DNA of 33,618 nt, from the NCBI RefSeq assembly GCF_000243095.1, contig NZ_AHJE01000140.1, positions 1 through 33,618 on the forward strand, given 5' to 3'. The notes beneath the pieces are model-generated. The model worked only from the letters and a program-made list of their open reading frames with translations, was not told where the DNA came from and made no database searches. This document shows, piece after piece, positions 1 to 9,057 of the stretch (positions are counted from its first letter, which is position 1; every line of letters starts with the position of its first letter). Both the position numbers and the translations under genes were made by a program. This DNA comes from Cupriavidus basilensis OR16. GTDB lineage: Bacteria > Pseudomonadota > Gammaproteobacteria > Burkholderiales > Burkholderiaceae.

Positions 1-2
1 TC

Positions 3-1116
3 GCCATCTGCATCCTGCTGTTCTAGCGTCTTCACCGCCGCGGCCGGCTTCACCAGCGATCCCGTGACGTTCAGCGTGACGCGCTTCCTGGCGGGCCTGG
101 GCATCGGCGGCGTCATGCCGAACGTGGTGGCGCAGATGACCGAATACTCCCCGCGCAAGATTCGCGGGACCATGGTCACGCTGATGTTCAGCGGCTACTC
201 GGTCGGCGGCATGCTGGCCGCCCTGCTCGGCAAAGGCATGATTGAAAGCTACGGGTGGCAATCGGTCTTCCTCGCCGCCAGCCTGCCGGCACTGCTGATC
301 CCGGTCATCCTGAAATCCTTGCCGGAGTCCATGCCCTTCCTGATCAAATCGGGCCAGATCGACGCACTCAAGCACATCGCCTCCCGCCTGGAGCCAGGCT
401 ACCAGCCCCAGCCAGGCGACCAGTTCGCGCTGCCTGCCGGCGACAAGGCCGGCGACGCGCCCATCGGCAAGCTGTTCCAGGACGGACGCGGCTTTTCCAC
501 GGTGATGTTCTGGGTCGCGTTCTTCATGTGCCTGTTCATGGTCTACGCGCTCAGCTCATGGCTGGCCAAGATGATGGCCGGCGCAGGCTACAGCCTGGGC
601 TCGGCGCTGACCTTCGTGCTGGTGCTGAACTTCGGCGCCATGCTCGGCGCCATCGGCGGCGGCTGGCTGGCGGACCGCTTCAATATCAAACACGTGCTGG
701 TCGGCATGTACGCCCTGGCCGCGGTATCGATCACGCTGCTGGGCTACCCGATGCCCACCGCGCTGCTGTTCGTGCTGGTGGGGCTGGCCGGCGCATCGAC
801 CATCGGCACGCAGATCGTCACCTACGCCTATGCGGGGCAGTTCTACCCAATGGCGGTCCGCGCCACCGGCATCGGCTGGGCGTCGGGCATCGGGCGCAGC
901 GGGGCCATCCTGGCGCCGATCGTGATCGGCGCGCTGGTGGCCATGTCGCTGCCGCTGCAGCAGAACTTCGTGGCCATCGCCATTCCGGCGGTGATCGCGA
1001 TGATGGCGGTATTGCTGATTGATCATCGGCGCTCGGCGTCGGCGCAGCATGCAGAGGACGAAATGAAGCATATGGCACCCACTGCGCTCGTCGCGGGGTC
1101 AGGTACAACCGCGTAG
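3..1116 (+). pseudogene. MFS transporter, AAHS (aromatic acid:H+ symporter) type, 3' part with a frameshift
   Basis: The visible frame from position 25 encodes the second half of TM-helix 3 onward of a 12-helix major facilitator. It has the motif GLGIGGVMPNV, a PESMPF stretch before the central loop, and a second half opening with TVMFWVAFFMCLFMVYALSSW, all typical of the PcaK/BenK/MhpT-like AAHS family that imports aromatic acids with protons. The gene begins left of the window. Positions 3-23 read AICILLF in another frame and stop at 24-26 (tag). Removing the base at 24 joins it to SVFTAAAGFT, so there is an apparent +1 insertion. A GTG at 64 could start a shorter product, but that would lack the N-terminal helices. 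It could be a sequencing error, in which case this is an ordinary symporter. The next gene is a LysR regulator on the same strand. Confidence 0.8.
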
Positions 1117-1237
1117 AAGGGGGGCGGCTCGCGCAAGCACCGCCTCGACGGCGCCGGCGGACTTGCGGGTAAGATCGCGGTTTCCGCCGCCCGGGCTGAG
1201 AGGGCGCATCCCGAACGTGCATTCAAACCCGCAAACA

Positions 1238-2170
1238 ATGACTCCTTTTCGCGGAAAGCTCCGGACGCGGCATCTGGAAATCATCCTCTCCGTCGCGGAG
1301 CTTGGAAACCTGTCCAAGGCTGCCGAGCAATTGCACATGACGCAGTCCGGACTCTCGCGCGCCGTTGCCGAGGTCGAGGAGATCGTTGCCGGAAAGCTGT
1401 TCGAGCGCTCCGCGAAGGGCATGATCGCCACGGCGCTGGGGGCAGCGATGTGCCGCCATGCGGCGCTGCTCCTGAGCGACTTCCACAAGGCCGAGGCGGA
1501 TCTGGGCGCCATCGCCAGGGGCGATTTCGGCAACATGATACTGGGCTGCTTTTCGATGTTCAGCAGGTGGCCACTAGCGCAAGCCATCCTGCTGTTCAGG
1601 CAGGCGAATCCTCGCGTGGAGATCACGGTAGAGGTCGGATCGCACGAGGCCCTGATCGAGAAACTGGATGCAGGCGCTATCGACCTGCTCATCAGCCGCG
1701 CCCCGGGAAGCCAGAGCGCGGAAACCTACCGGACTGCCGCTCTGGTGCATGACGGCATTGTGCTTGCGTGCGCACCGGATCATCCGCTGGCCAGGCAGGA
1801 TGCCGATCTCGCGACGTGCGTCCAGTACCCGTGGATCTCCGCGCCACCTGGCAGCATCTTTCGCGAGATGCTGGTGAATGAAGTCCGGGAAGCCGGCCTC
1901 CCTACGCCGGAGATCGTGGGTGCGCTCTCGCTGGAGCTGGGGCGCGAACTGACCTCGCACGGCCACTTCCTGTGGCAACTCCCGGAAAGCGCGGCACGCT
2001 TCATGGCTGCCCGCAACGAGGTTTGCATCCTCCCGCTGTCGTTCAACCTCTGTCCTGGCCCGCTATCGGCCATCTGGCGGCGCGACCGGACCAGCACGCG
2101 GCAAACGCGCGGCTTCATCCTCAGCCTGCGGCGCGTCGTCGAATCATCCTGGGGCGCAGGCAACCCCTGA
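1238..2170 (+). CDS. LysR-type transcriptional regulator
   Basis: 310 residues, normal for the family. An N-terminal winged helix-turn-helix (about residues 8-67) contains LSKAAEQLHMTQSGLSRAV, followed by a periplasmic-binding-protein-like effector domain with the usual GAIDLLISR and ACAPDHPLA signatures. The ATG at 1238 is preferred over the TTG at 1163: the upstream extension is proline/arginine-rich and not LysR-like, and the family starts a few residues before the helix-turn-helix. The gene lies between two aromatic-acid-type symporters and directly upstream of the porin-symporter-esterase run, which it probably controls in response to the transported acid or its breakdown product. That link is inferred from position only. 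The frame is intact. Confidence 0.88.
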   Translation: MTPFRGKLRTRHLEIILSVAELGNLSKAAEQLHMTQSGLSRAVAEVEEIVAGKLFERSAKGMIATALGAAMCRHAALLLSDFHKAEADLGAIARGDFGNMILGCFSMFSRWPLAQAILLFRQANPRVEITVEVGSHEALIEKLDAGAIDLLISRAPGSQSAETYRTAALVHDGIVLACAPDHPLARQDADLATCVQYPWISAPPGSIFREMLVNEVREAGLPTPEIVGALSLELGRELTSHGHFLWQLPESAARFMAARNEVCILPLSFNLCPGPLSAIWRRDRTSTRQTRGFILSLRRVVESSWGAGNP

Positions 2171-2506
2171 GCATCCGGCTGGCCCCGTTCGCGGGAAACC
2201 AGGCTCGCCGTCAACTACGCCCGCTGCACACTGCTGCCCTTGCGGCCTTCCCGCGCCGGGGCACGCGTTCGCCTGCCCGCTTTCAAGCTTCCTCCAAGCT
2301 TTCCCAATCGTCTCGGTTGCCTGCATGAGGCCATGCGAGCTGCGCATGCGGCTTCTCAAATTCGTCATGTCCTGCGGCTCCAGCTTCGCTCTACCATCGG
2401 CCACGGGTTAAGACATCGCCAACGCGGCACGTCTTCGCCGGACAGAAAAGAGGCCGCCATGCAATGCGCTGAGCGGACCCGACCGAATTAACGAAGGGAG
2501 GAAACG
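2171..2506 (+). other. Intergenic region upstream of the porin gene
   Basis: No convincing gene is seen in these 336 bases. It contains a direct repeat of caagctt (2284-2290 and 2295-2301), an inverted repeat at 2332-2348, and the porin ribosome binding site gggagg at its end. It is the natural place for the promoter of the porin-symporter-esterase run, but I could not pick a convincing -35/-10 pair. Confidence 0.6.
2332..2348. promoter_or_regulatory. Inverted repeat, possible LysR operator
   Basis: catgcg (2332-2337) and cgcatg (2343-2348) are perfect 6-bp arms around a 5-base spacer. This fits a T-N11-A type LysR box. It lies about 160 bases upstream of the porin start and downstream of the LysR gene. 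The match is short and could be chance. Confidence 0.35.
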
Positions 2507-3652
2507 ATGACGAAGAAAGGCAGTAGGTCTGCCATCCCGGGGCGGGCATTTGCGCGAGCCCGCGTGCGCCAGCTATGCCTGGCAAGCCTGGCAACCGCCG
2601 CACTGGGCACGGCGGCCGAGGCGGCGGCCGCGCAACCCGACGGCATTTCACTCAGCGGCCTGGTAGCGGCGGGCCCCACCGTGACGTCGAACGTCGGAGG
2701 CGCGTCCCGCTATGGCGTCGACTCCGCGCCGTACCGGCCCAACTACATCGCCATGAACGGATCCGAAACGCTGTCGCCGGACATGGCTGCGTACTTCAGG
2801 CTGGCTGGCCGGTTCCTTGCGGACAACGGCCAGACGGTCGGGCAACTCTTCAACACCAATGCGATTGTCGGGCTGCGCGGCGCGCTGGGCGACCTGGCCC
2901 TCGGATACACCCGCGATTTCATGTTCGACTTCCTGACGATTCCGGGCTTCAGCGGCTCGTGGTTCGGTGGCATCTGGGGCAGTCCGCAGGGGCCCTTCCA
3001 GAACTTCGGCGGCGTCTACAGCCCGGCTCGCGTCGGTGCGTTTGACGCGGACCGGACCAATGGCGAGGCGCTGGCCAACGCGGTGAAGTACACGAAGCAG
3101 TTCGGGCCACTCAAACTTGGCGCGATGTATGCCTTGGGCGAGCGCACCACCTCGGTCAACGACGGCAGCACCTACAGCCTTGGCGCTCTCTATGAGACCC
3201 CGCGTTACGGCGCCACCGCCGTTTATACGGACTTCAGGGATAGCAGCACGCCGACCAGCCGCGCGCACTTCCAGACGATGGGCTTGGGGGCGAAGTGGAA
3301 CATCGGCGAAACGACGATTGCGGGGTCCTACACCCGCGCCCGGAACGCCGCCACCAATGGTGCGATCGACACGTTCGGCGCGGGCACCACGGTGCCGCTC
3401 GGCGGTGACTACACGATCAATGCGCACTACCAATACATGAAGGGCAACGCCGCGCTACAGGATCGCTACGCCCATCAGGTCTTGCTCAAGTTCGACAAAG
3501 CGCTGTCGCTCAGAACCCATGTCTACCTGCAAGCCGCTTTCCAGAAGGCGGGGGGCACGGCAGACGCCAAGGCCTTCATCAATGGCGCCGCCGGCCCGTC
3601 GGACAGCAACAAGCAAGTGCTGTCCGGGCTCTTTGTCGAGCACACGTTCTGA
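2507..3652 (+). CDS. Outer-membrane porin (Gram-negative porin family)
   Basis: 381 residues. A signal peptide with arginines, a hydrophobic core LCLASLATAALG and a likely cut after AEAAAA is followed by alternating aromatic/polar strands typical of the trimeric 16-strand porins of Betaproteobacteria. The chain ends in FVEHTF; a C-terminal phenylalanine is the signal recognised by the BAM outer-membrane assembly machinery. The ATG at 2507 has a strong ribosome site (gggagg, seven bases upstream). It probably lets a small anionic organic acid or ester cross the outer membrane for the symporter encoded 20 bases downstream. Substrate is inferred from context only. The frame is intact. Confidence 0.88.
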   Translation: MTKKGSRSAIPGRAFARARVRQLCLASLATAALGTAAEAAAAQPDGISLSGLVAAGPTVTSNVGGASRYGVDSAPYRPNYIAMNGSETLSPDMAAYFRLAGRFLADNGQTVGQLFNTNAIVGLRGALGDLALGYTRDFMFDFLTIPGFSGSWFGGIWGSPQGPFQNFGGVYSPARVGAFDADRTNGEALANAVKYTKQFGPLKLGAMYALGERTTSVNDGSTYSLGALYETPRYGATAVYTDFRDSSTPTSRAHFQTMGLGAKWNIGETTIAGSYTRARNAATNGAIDTFGAGTTVPLGGDYTINAHYQYMKGNAALQDRYAHQVLLKFDKALSLRTHVYLQAAFQKAGGTADAKAFINGAAGPSDSNKQVLSGLFVEHTF

Positions 3653-3672
3653 TCGGACAAGGACAGCCCTCC

Positions 3673-5010
3673 ATGAAGAACTCCCCTTTGCACGCCGATC
3701 CCAAGAACATCGCCGAGGCGATCGACAACATCCCGTCCAATCAGCGCCGGCGCAACATCATCGCTATCTGCTTCGCCGTGGTTGCGCTCGAAGGTTTTGA
3801 CGCGGCCATCATCGGGTTCATTGCGCCGCAGATCGCCACGCACTTCGGCGCGAAGCCGGCCGAGATCTCGGCGGCCATCGCGGCCGGCATGTTCGGGCTG
3901 CTGCTTGGCTACGTCACCGCTGGAAGCGTTGCCGACACGCGCGGACGAAAGCCTGTGCTGGTGGCCGGCACGCTGGCCTTCGGGCTAGCCACGCTCGCCT
4001 GCGCGTTCAGTGCATCGCTGGTACAACTGCTGGCCTGGCGATTCATGACCGGTGTGGGCGTCGGCGTGGCGATGCCGGCCGTCGCCGCCCTGCTGGCGGA
4101 GTTGCTGCCCGCTCGCCGGCGCGCATCCGCGCTCTCCGGCGTGTTCTGCGGCTTCCTGTTCGGCTCCGCCGCGGCGGGATTCCTGACCGGGCATTTGATC
4201 GATGCCATTGGTTGGCAGGGGCTGTTGCTGCTCGGCGGCATCGGGCCGCTTCTGCTCGTCCCCGTCATCCTTGCCTTGTTGCCCGAGTCTCCAACGTTCC
4301 TGGCGCAGATTGGCGCCGGCCCGGAGCGGATCGTCGCCGCGCTTGCCAAGCTGGGCGCATCCCGGCCTGGCGCAGCGCTATTCGAGCCGCCAACCCCTTT
4401 GGGGGCGATCACCAAGGGCAGCGTGGCGCAGCTCTTCGGTACGCAGTACCGGTCAACCACCGTGTTGCTCTGGCTACTGATGTTCCTGATCCTGGGCGGC
4501 TTCTATGTCATCGCGAGCTGGCTTCCGAGCTTGATCGAGAGTACCGGGCAGAGCGTTGCCATGGCGTCCAGGACGGCCTCCCTGTTCCAGTTTGGCGGCC
4601 TGGCCGGTGCGCTGGTGGGGGCCTTCGCCATCCGGCGCATCGCACCGTTGAAATTCGTCGGGATCGCCTTGCTGATCGGTGCCGCCAGCCCGCTCATGAT
4701 CGCCTCGCCGGATGCCACGGCAAGGTATGCCGTCGCCGTGTTCTGCTCGGGCTTCCTGATCAGCGGACCGATCGTCGTGCTCAATGCCATCGCGGTCGCG
4801 GCCTACCCCACGCAGATACGTTCCGTGGGCGCGGGCTGGTGCAGCGCGCTTGGCCGCGTCGGATCGCTGGCCGGCGCGGGCTCCGTCGGGCTGTTGATCA
4901 AGGCCGGTGTCGGGCTGCCCGACATCATCGCGGCTGTCAGTGTCACGGTGCTGGTGTGCGCCGCGATCGTGCCGTTCCTCTTTCGCAAGTTGCGTGAACC
5001 TGGAGTTTGA
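3673..5010 (+). CDS. MFS transporter, AAHS (aromatic acid:H+ symporter) type
   Basis: 445 residues with 12 predicted membrane helices. The first helix ends in EGFDAAIIGFIAP, the AAHS hallmark with an acidic residue in TM1. The loop between TM2 and TM3 reads GSVADTRGRKPVL, matching the major-facilitator motif G-x-x-x-D-x-x-G-R-R/K. Similar length and design to PcaK, VanK and MhpT, proton symporters for aromatic or other small carboxylates. The gene starts 20 bases after the porin stop and ends 4 bases before the carboxylesterase ATG at 5015, so the three are very probably one transcript. It is a second AAHS-type transporter in addition to the broken one at the left edge. Confidence 0.88.
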   Translation: MKNSPLHADPKNIAEAIDNIPSNQRRRNIIAICFAVVALEGFDAAIIGFIAPQIATHFGAKPAEISAAIAAGMFGLLLGYVTAGSVADTRGRKPVLVAGTLAFGLATLACAFSASLVQLLAWRFMTGVGVGVAMPAVAALLAELLPARRRASALSGVFCGFLFGSAAAGFLTGHLIDAIGWQGLLLLGGIGPLLLVPVILALLPESPTFLAQIGAGPERIVAALAKLGASRPGAALFEPPTPLGAITKGSVAQLFGTQYRSTTVLLWLLMFLILGGFYVIASWLPSLIESTGQSVAMASRTASLFQFGGLAGALVGAFAIRRIAPLKFVGIALLIGAASPLMIASPDATARYAVAVFCSGFLISGPIVVLNAIAVAAYPTQIRSVGAGWCSALGRVGSLAGAGSVGLLIKAGVGLPDIIAAVSVTVLVCAAIVPFLFRKLREPGV

Positions 5011-5014
5011 TCCA

Positions 5015-6496
5015 ATGGATGTCAAAGAAGAATCCGTCGTGGTGTCCTTGCCCACGGGCGCCATACGAGGCAAGGCGTCACGGGGCGTATTTGCGTTTCG
5101 CGGCGTGCCCTATGGCGAGCGGGCCCGGCCGGGCGACAGGCTGTCCGAAGTGGTGCCACCTGCCGCGTGGGCCGGCGAACGCGATGCGACCGCGCTTGGC
5201 GCCGTGTTCCCGCAGACGCCTTCGCGGCTGGCTTCGGTCATGGGCAACGGCATCGACCGCAACCCGCAATCCGAAGATGCATTCCTGCTCAATGTATGGG
5301 CGCCGCAGGACGCGGCGCGTCGGCCCGTGTTCATGTTCCTTCACGGCGGCGGCTTTCTCAGCGGCGGTGGCACCGCAGCCTGGTATGACGGCGAGCGCTT
5401 GGCCAGGGAAAGCGGGATGGTGGTGGTCACGGTCAACTACCGGCTTGGCGCGCTGGGACATTTCACCGACGCCAGCGATGCGCGCGGGGCCAACCGTGCC
5501 GTTCTCGACCTGATTCGCGCCCTTGAGTGGGTGCAGGAGAACATCAGCGTGTTTGGTGGCGACCCGGCGAACGTCACGGTGGGTGGCCAGTCGGCCGGGG
5601 CCTACTACGCCTGGTTGCTTGGCGTCAGCCCTGCGTCGAGGGGCCTGTTGCACAGGAATGCCATGTTCAGCCTGCCGGCCCTGCCGCCGCTTTCGCCCGA
5701 AGACGGGTATCGCACGAGCCTTGCGCTGCTCGAAGCCGCCGGCGCACAGGATATCGGCGCGCTGTCGGTCAAGGAGATCCTTGCCGCGCAGAGCCAGTTG
5801 ATGCGCTCACGTGCCCGGTTCGGCGAAGTATCGGTTGGATTCCGGCCGGTGGCGGAGGATGGCCTTGTTCCAGACTGTCTCTTCGACCTGCCGCGTGCTG
5901 CCAGGCAAGCGCACGTATCAGCGTCCCTGCTAGGCTTCACGGCGGACGAGAGTACCGCCTTCATGGCGGCCGCGCCCGACGTGTTGGAAGCCTCGGCGCC
6001 GCAGGTCATGGCTTGGTTCGAGGCCAGGTTCGGGGCGAACGCAATGCAGCACTACGCAGCCTTTGCCGCCGCGCGCCCTGCCCACACGCCGTACACCCAA
6101 TTGGTCGATGCAAGCGGATACGGCTTGTTCGGCGCCGCGGCGCGCGAGATCGCCTGCGCTTTTGCCAGCACGGCCAAGCCGGTCTATCCATACCGGTTCA
6201 GCGTGCAGAGCCGCGTGCCAAACCTCATGAGCCCGCACTGCCTGGAGTTGCCCTTCCTGTTCGGGAACCGCGGCGACTGGCTGGATGCCCCCATGATTGC
6301 GAGTATCCCTGACGAGACATTCGAGAACGTGGGCGCCGCCTTCCGCCTGGCCATATCAAGCTTTGTCACGAAGGGCAAGCCAGCCACGCTGCCAGGTGCT
6401 GCGTGGCAACCCTTCGATGTCGCCGAACCAGGTATCGCGAACGTCGAGGATGCCGGCATCTTCTGGAAGCCGTGGCATCCCTTGCTTGCCACTTAG
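5015..6496 (+). CDS. Type B carboxylesterase
   Basis: 493 residues, alpha/beta hydrolase of the carboxylesterase/para-nitrobenzyl esterase family. The oxyanion hole HGGGF is at 110-114, and the nucleophile Ser193 sits in GGQSAG. The acid is probably Glu312 in TADEST, and the base probably His408 in SPHCLELPFLFG, so the triad looks complete. No signal peptide is visible, so it should act in the cytoplasm on an imported ester. The ATG at 5015 gives the normal N-terminus; an in-frame upstream start at 4907 lies wholly inside the symporter gene and is rejected. Gene order porin, symporter, esterase suggests import then hydrolysis of an ester such as an aryl or hydroxy-acid ester. The real substrate cannot be read from the sequence. 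Confidence 0.9.
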   Translation: MDVKEESVVVSLPTGAIRGKASRGVFAFRGVPYGERARPGDRLSEVVPPAAWAGERDATALGAVFPQTPSRLASVMGNGIDRNPQSEDAFLLNVWAPQDAARRPVFMFLHGGGFLSGGGTAAWYDGERLARESGMVVVTVNYRLGALGHFTDASDARGANRAVLDLIRALEWVQENISVFGGDPANVTVGGQSAGAYYAWLLGVSPASRGLLHRNAMFSLPALPPLSPEDGYRTSLALLEAAGAQDIGALSVKEILAAQSQLMRSRARFGEVSVGFRPVAEDGLVPDCLFDLPRAARQAHVSASLLGFTADESTAFMAAAPDVLEASAPQVMAWFEARFGANAMQHYAAFAAARPAHTPYTQLVDASGYGLFGAAAREIACAFASTAKPVYPYRFSVQSRVPNLMSPHCLELPFLFGNRGDWLDAPMIASIPDETFENVGAAFRLAISSFVTKGKPATLPGAAWQPFDVAEPGIANVEDAGIFWKPWHPLLAT

Positions 6497-6665
6497 TGCC
6501 TGCCATGGCCGGCTCAGGCATTGCGAGAGCTTGAACCTTGGTGCATTCCGACCTCGTCCCGGGCCGCCATTACCCGCCCCGCTCTGTGTGGCGGCAGACA
6601 TTCGCGGCCCTCTCCCGGCCCCAGACTCGTTCATGTACGTGAGTGGCCCCTAGCACCGTACCTTC

Positions 6666-6698
6666 GCCCCGCCACGCCCTTTCCCAGGCTGGCGGGGC
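6666..6698. terminator. GC-rich hairpin between convergent genes
   Basis: gccccgcca (6666-6674) pairs perfectly with tggcggggc (6690-6698) across a 15-base loop. It sits between the esterase (+) and the remnant of the MFS exporter (-), so it could stop transcription from both sides. There is no long U-tract on either strand. Confidence 0.5.
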
Positions 6699-6731
6699 TC
6701 CTTTCGTCCCCGGTCGGGCAATGCCAAACCA

Positions 6732-7858
6732 TCACCGGGCCAGACGTGCCCCCGGCCACATCCGCACAACCAGCGCGCCGACTGCCGCCGCGATCGACAA
6801 CATCGTCACAGCCATCCATAGACGATGGTCTGGTGCGCGACCAGCGTAATCTGCACGCCAAGGTCGAAGCCCAGCGCGCTGGCCCCGATCAGCCACAGCC
6901 GTGCGTGCGGTGCGAGCAGCGGCGAAAACAACATCGCGGCGAACGAGAGCGCGGTCAACGCGGCACCCAGGCGGGTGACCAGTTCCGGGCCCTTGCGGTC
7001 TGCCAGGCGGCCGGCCAGGGGTGCGGCGAGCGCGCCGGCGGCACCGGCCAGGCCAAACGCGCCAGCGGCCGCGCTGCCCAGGTGAAACGGCGCGCCGTGC
7101 AGCATCACGGCCAGGGTCGACCAGAACGCGCTAAAGCCGATCGACAGCAGCCCCTGCGACAGGGTTGCCCGGCGCAGCGCACCGTGCTTGCGCCACAACG
7201 AGCCCAGCGAACCCAGCAGCGCGCTGTAGGCGAGATGCGTGGTGGGCTTGAAGCGCGGCAAGCCGCGTGCGGCCACCAGGCCGATCAGCGCGATGCTGGC
7301 CGCTGCGATCACGAACATGATGCGCCAGCCGAAATGCTCGGCCACGAAGCCGCTGATCACCCGCGAGAGCAGGATGCCGAGCAGCAGCCCGGTCATCACG
7401 GTACCAACGACCTTGCCCCGGTGCGACTCGGGCGCCAGCGTGGCGGCGGCTGGCACGATGTCCTGCGCCATCGTCGCGGCCAGGCCGATTGCCAGGCTGG
7501 TGGCCAGCAGCAGCCCGATGCCGGATGCGGCGCCGCTGGCCAGCAGCGCGACGCTCAGGACGGCGGCCTTGGCCAGGATGATGCGCCGGCGGTCATAGCG
7601 GTCGCCCAGCGGGGCCAGCAACAGGATGCCCAGCGCATAGCCGAGTTGCGTGAGCGTGGGTACCAGGCCAACCGCCCCGTCGGACGCGCCGATGTCCGGG
7701 CCGAGCACGCCGAGCATGGGTTGGCTGTAGTACAGCGACGCCACCGCCAGGCCGGCGCCGGCGGCAAGCAGCAGGACCAGCCGTGCGGGCAATTCGGCGG
7801 CGGGGGAATGCGCTGCGTGCGTGGCAGCGGTTGCATGCGTAACTTGAGTGGGAGACAT
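6732..7858 (-). pseudogene. MFS exporter (DHA1-like), internal deletion near the 3' end
   Basis: Starting at the ATG at 7858, the frame gives ten or so helices of a drug/metabolite exporter: AGLAVASLYYSQPMLG in TM1, LAPLGDRYDRRRIIL as motif A, and LVAHQTIVYG near the end. It then hits a stop at about 6806. Further 3', another frame continues as WMAVTMLSIAAAVGALVVRM and ends at 6732, exactly the kind of last helix expected. The roughly 35-45 residues that normally link these pieces are missing, so there is an out-of-frame deletion with the junction at about 6812-6820. An upstream in-frame start at 7963 lies over the regulatory region and is less likely. The gene is divergent from the LysR gene at 7984. 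The truncated protein probably does not work. Confidence 0.75.
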
Positions 7859-7916
7859 TGCGTTAACCCTCAGAGTGAAAACATGGCCGGAGTTTGCCGG
7901 TGGCCCGGGGCGCGCG

Positions 7917-7926
7917 GTAGTACTAC
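7917..7926. promoter_or_regulatory. Perfect 10-bp palindrome in the divergent promoter
   Basis: gtagtactac is self-complementary. It lies in the 125-base gap between the divergent MFS and LysR genes, 16 bases from the LysR-box candidate at 7942-7958, and may be part of the same regulator-binding region. Confidence 0.35.
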
Positions 7927-7941
7927 ACTGCGCACAATGGC

Positions 7942-7958
7942 TATACACCTGACGTATA
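7942..7958. promoter_or_regulatory. LysR-type operator (TATAC-N7-GTATA)
   Basis: Perfect 5-bp arms tatac and gtata around 7 bases give the classical T-N11-A LysR box. It lies 25 bases upstream of the LysR start and 83 bases upstream of the MFS start, the usual place for a site that serves both autoregulation and control of a divergent target. Confidence 0.6.
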
Positions 7959-7983
7959 AGCACGACTCACCCATCCCGAGACC

Positions 7984-8918
7984 ATGAATCCGCCGTCCTC
8001 TGCCGCCGCCGCTGCCTCCGCTGACCGCATCGAGCTGATGCAAACCTTCGTGCGGATCGTCGAGGCCGGCAGCCTGTCGGCGGCCGCCACGCAGATGGGC
8101 ACCACCCAGCCCACCATCAGCCGCCGCCTGCAGAGCCTGGAGCGCTCGCTGGGCCTGCGCCTGCTGCAGCGCTCCACCCATGCGATGAAGCTCACCGAGG
8201 ATGGCGAGCGCTGCTATGGGCGCGCCAAGGAACTGGTGGCGGGCTGGGAGGCCTTCGAAGCCGACCTGCGCGGGGCCGGCGACGAGCCCGAAGGCACGCT
8301 GCGGGTGGTGGTGCCCCATGCCTTCGGCCAGCAGCAGCTGGTCGGGCCGCTGGCGGAGTTCCTGCGGCGTCACCCGCGGGTGTCCGTGGAATGGCTATTG
8401 CATGACCGGACCCCGGATTTCATCGCCGAAGGCATCGATTGCGCCATCCACGTTGGCGAGGTGAGCGACCCCTCCCTGATAGCGATCCGGCTGGGCGAGG
8501 TACCCCGCATCGTGGTAGCGGCGCCCTCGGTGCTGGAGGGCGCGGCGATGCCGTCGCATCCCAACGAGCTGGCTCGCTTGCCGTGGCTTTCACTACGCGC
8601 CTTCTACCGCAACGAGGTGTCGCTGACCCACGCGGTCACGGGCGAGAGCCAGAGGCTGAGCTTTCGCCCGCGGGTGGGCACCGACAGCCTGTACGCGCTG
8701 CGCAGCGCGGCAGCCATGGGCCTGGGCGTTTGCGTGGCCTCCGCCTGGCTGCTGGCGGACGATATCGCCGCAGAACGCTTGCTGCACCTGGTGCCGCCTG
8801 GGGGGCGGCGCCGCTGCCCATGTACCTGATCTATCCCTATGCCAGCTTCTATCCTGCCAAGCTGCGCCGCTTCGTCGAGACGATGCGGCGGACTGTGCCG
8901 GCCACAATGGTCAGCTGA
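7984..8918 (+). pseudogene. LysR-type regulator, frameshift in a G-run
   Basis: The first frame gives an N-terminal helix-turn-helix (GSLSAAATQMGTTQPTISRR) and most of the effector domain, but runs into a stop at 8829 after VPPGGRRRC. From position 8802 another frame gives GAAPLPMYLIYPYASFYPAK and a normal C-terminus ending at 8918. The switch falls in a run of six G residues at 8800-8805. A seventh G would restore one 312-residue LysR protein of the group acting on adjacent MFS/SDR genes. The break could be sequencing error, a true mutation, or slippage in the homopolymer. The truncated form keeps the DNA-binding domain and loses about 35 C-terminal residues. Confidence 0.82.
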
Positions 8919-8947
8919 ATGCGTCGCGCGCAAAGCGCTAGCGCCGG

Positions 8948-8970
8948 GCTTTTGCGCTACACGCAAAAGC
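8948..8970 (+). terminator. Hairpin after the LysR gene
   Basis: gcttttgcg (8948-8956) and cgcaaaagc (8962-8970) are perfect 9-bp arms with a 5-base loop. It starts 29 bases after the LysR stop and lies about 90 bases ahead of the oxidoreductase start. A terminator is most likely. The symmetry would also allow an operator. Confidence 0.5.
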
Positions 8971-9057
8971 GTTGCCGACATTCAGCCCATTATCACGGCG
9001 GCCCGGCAGGCATATGCTGCGAGCTTCCCTGTCAGGTCATCCGTAGCAACAGAACCC

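Noticed and set aside
4907..5014. Upstream extension of the carboxylesterase
   Set aside because: Lies inside the symporter gene and is Ser/Cys/Arg-rich; the ATG at 5015 gives the family N-terminus.
6521..7987. 488-codon + strand frame over the MFS exporter
   Set aside because: Arg/Gln/Gly-rich antisense shadow of a GC-rich membrane protein gene; no domain.
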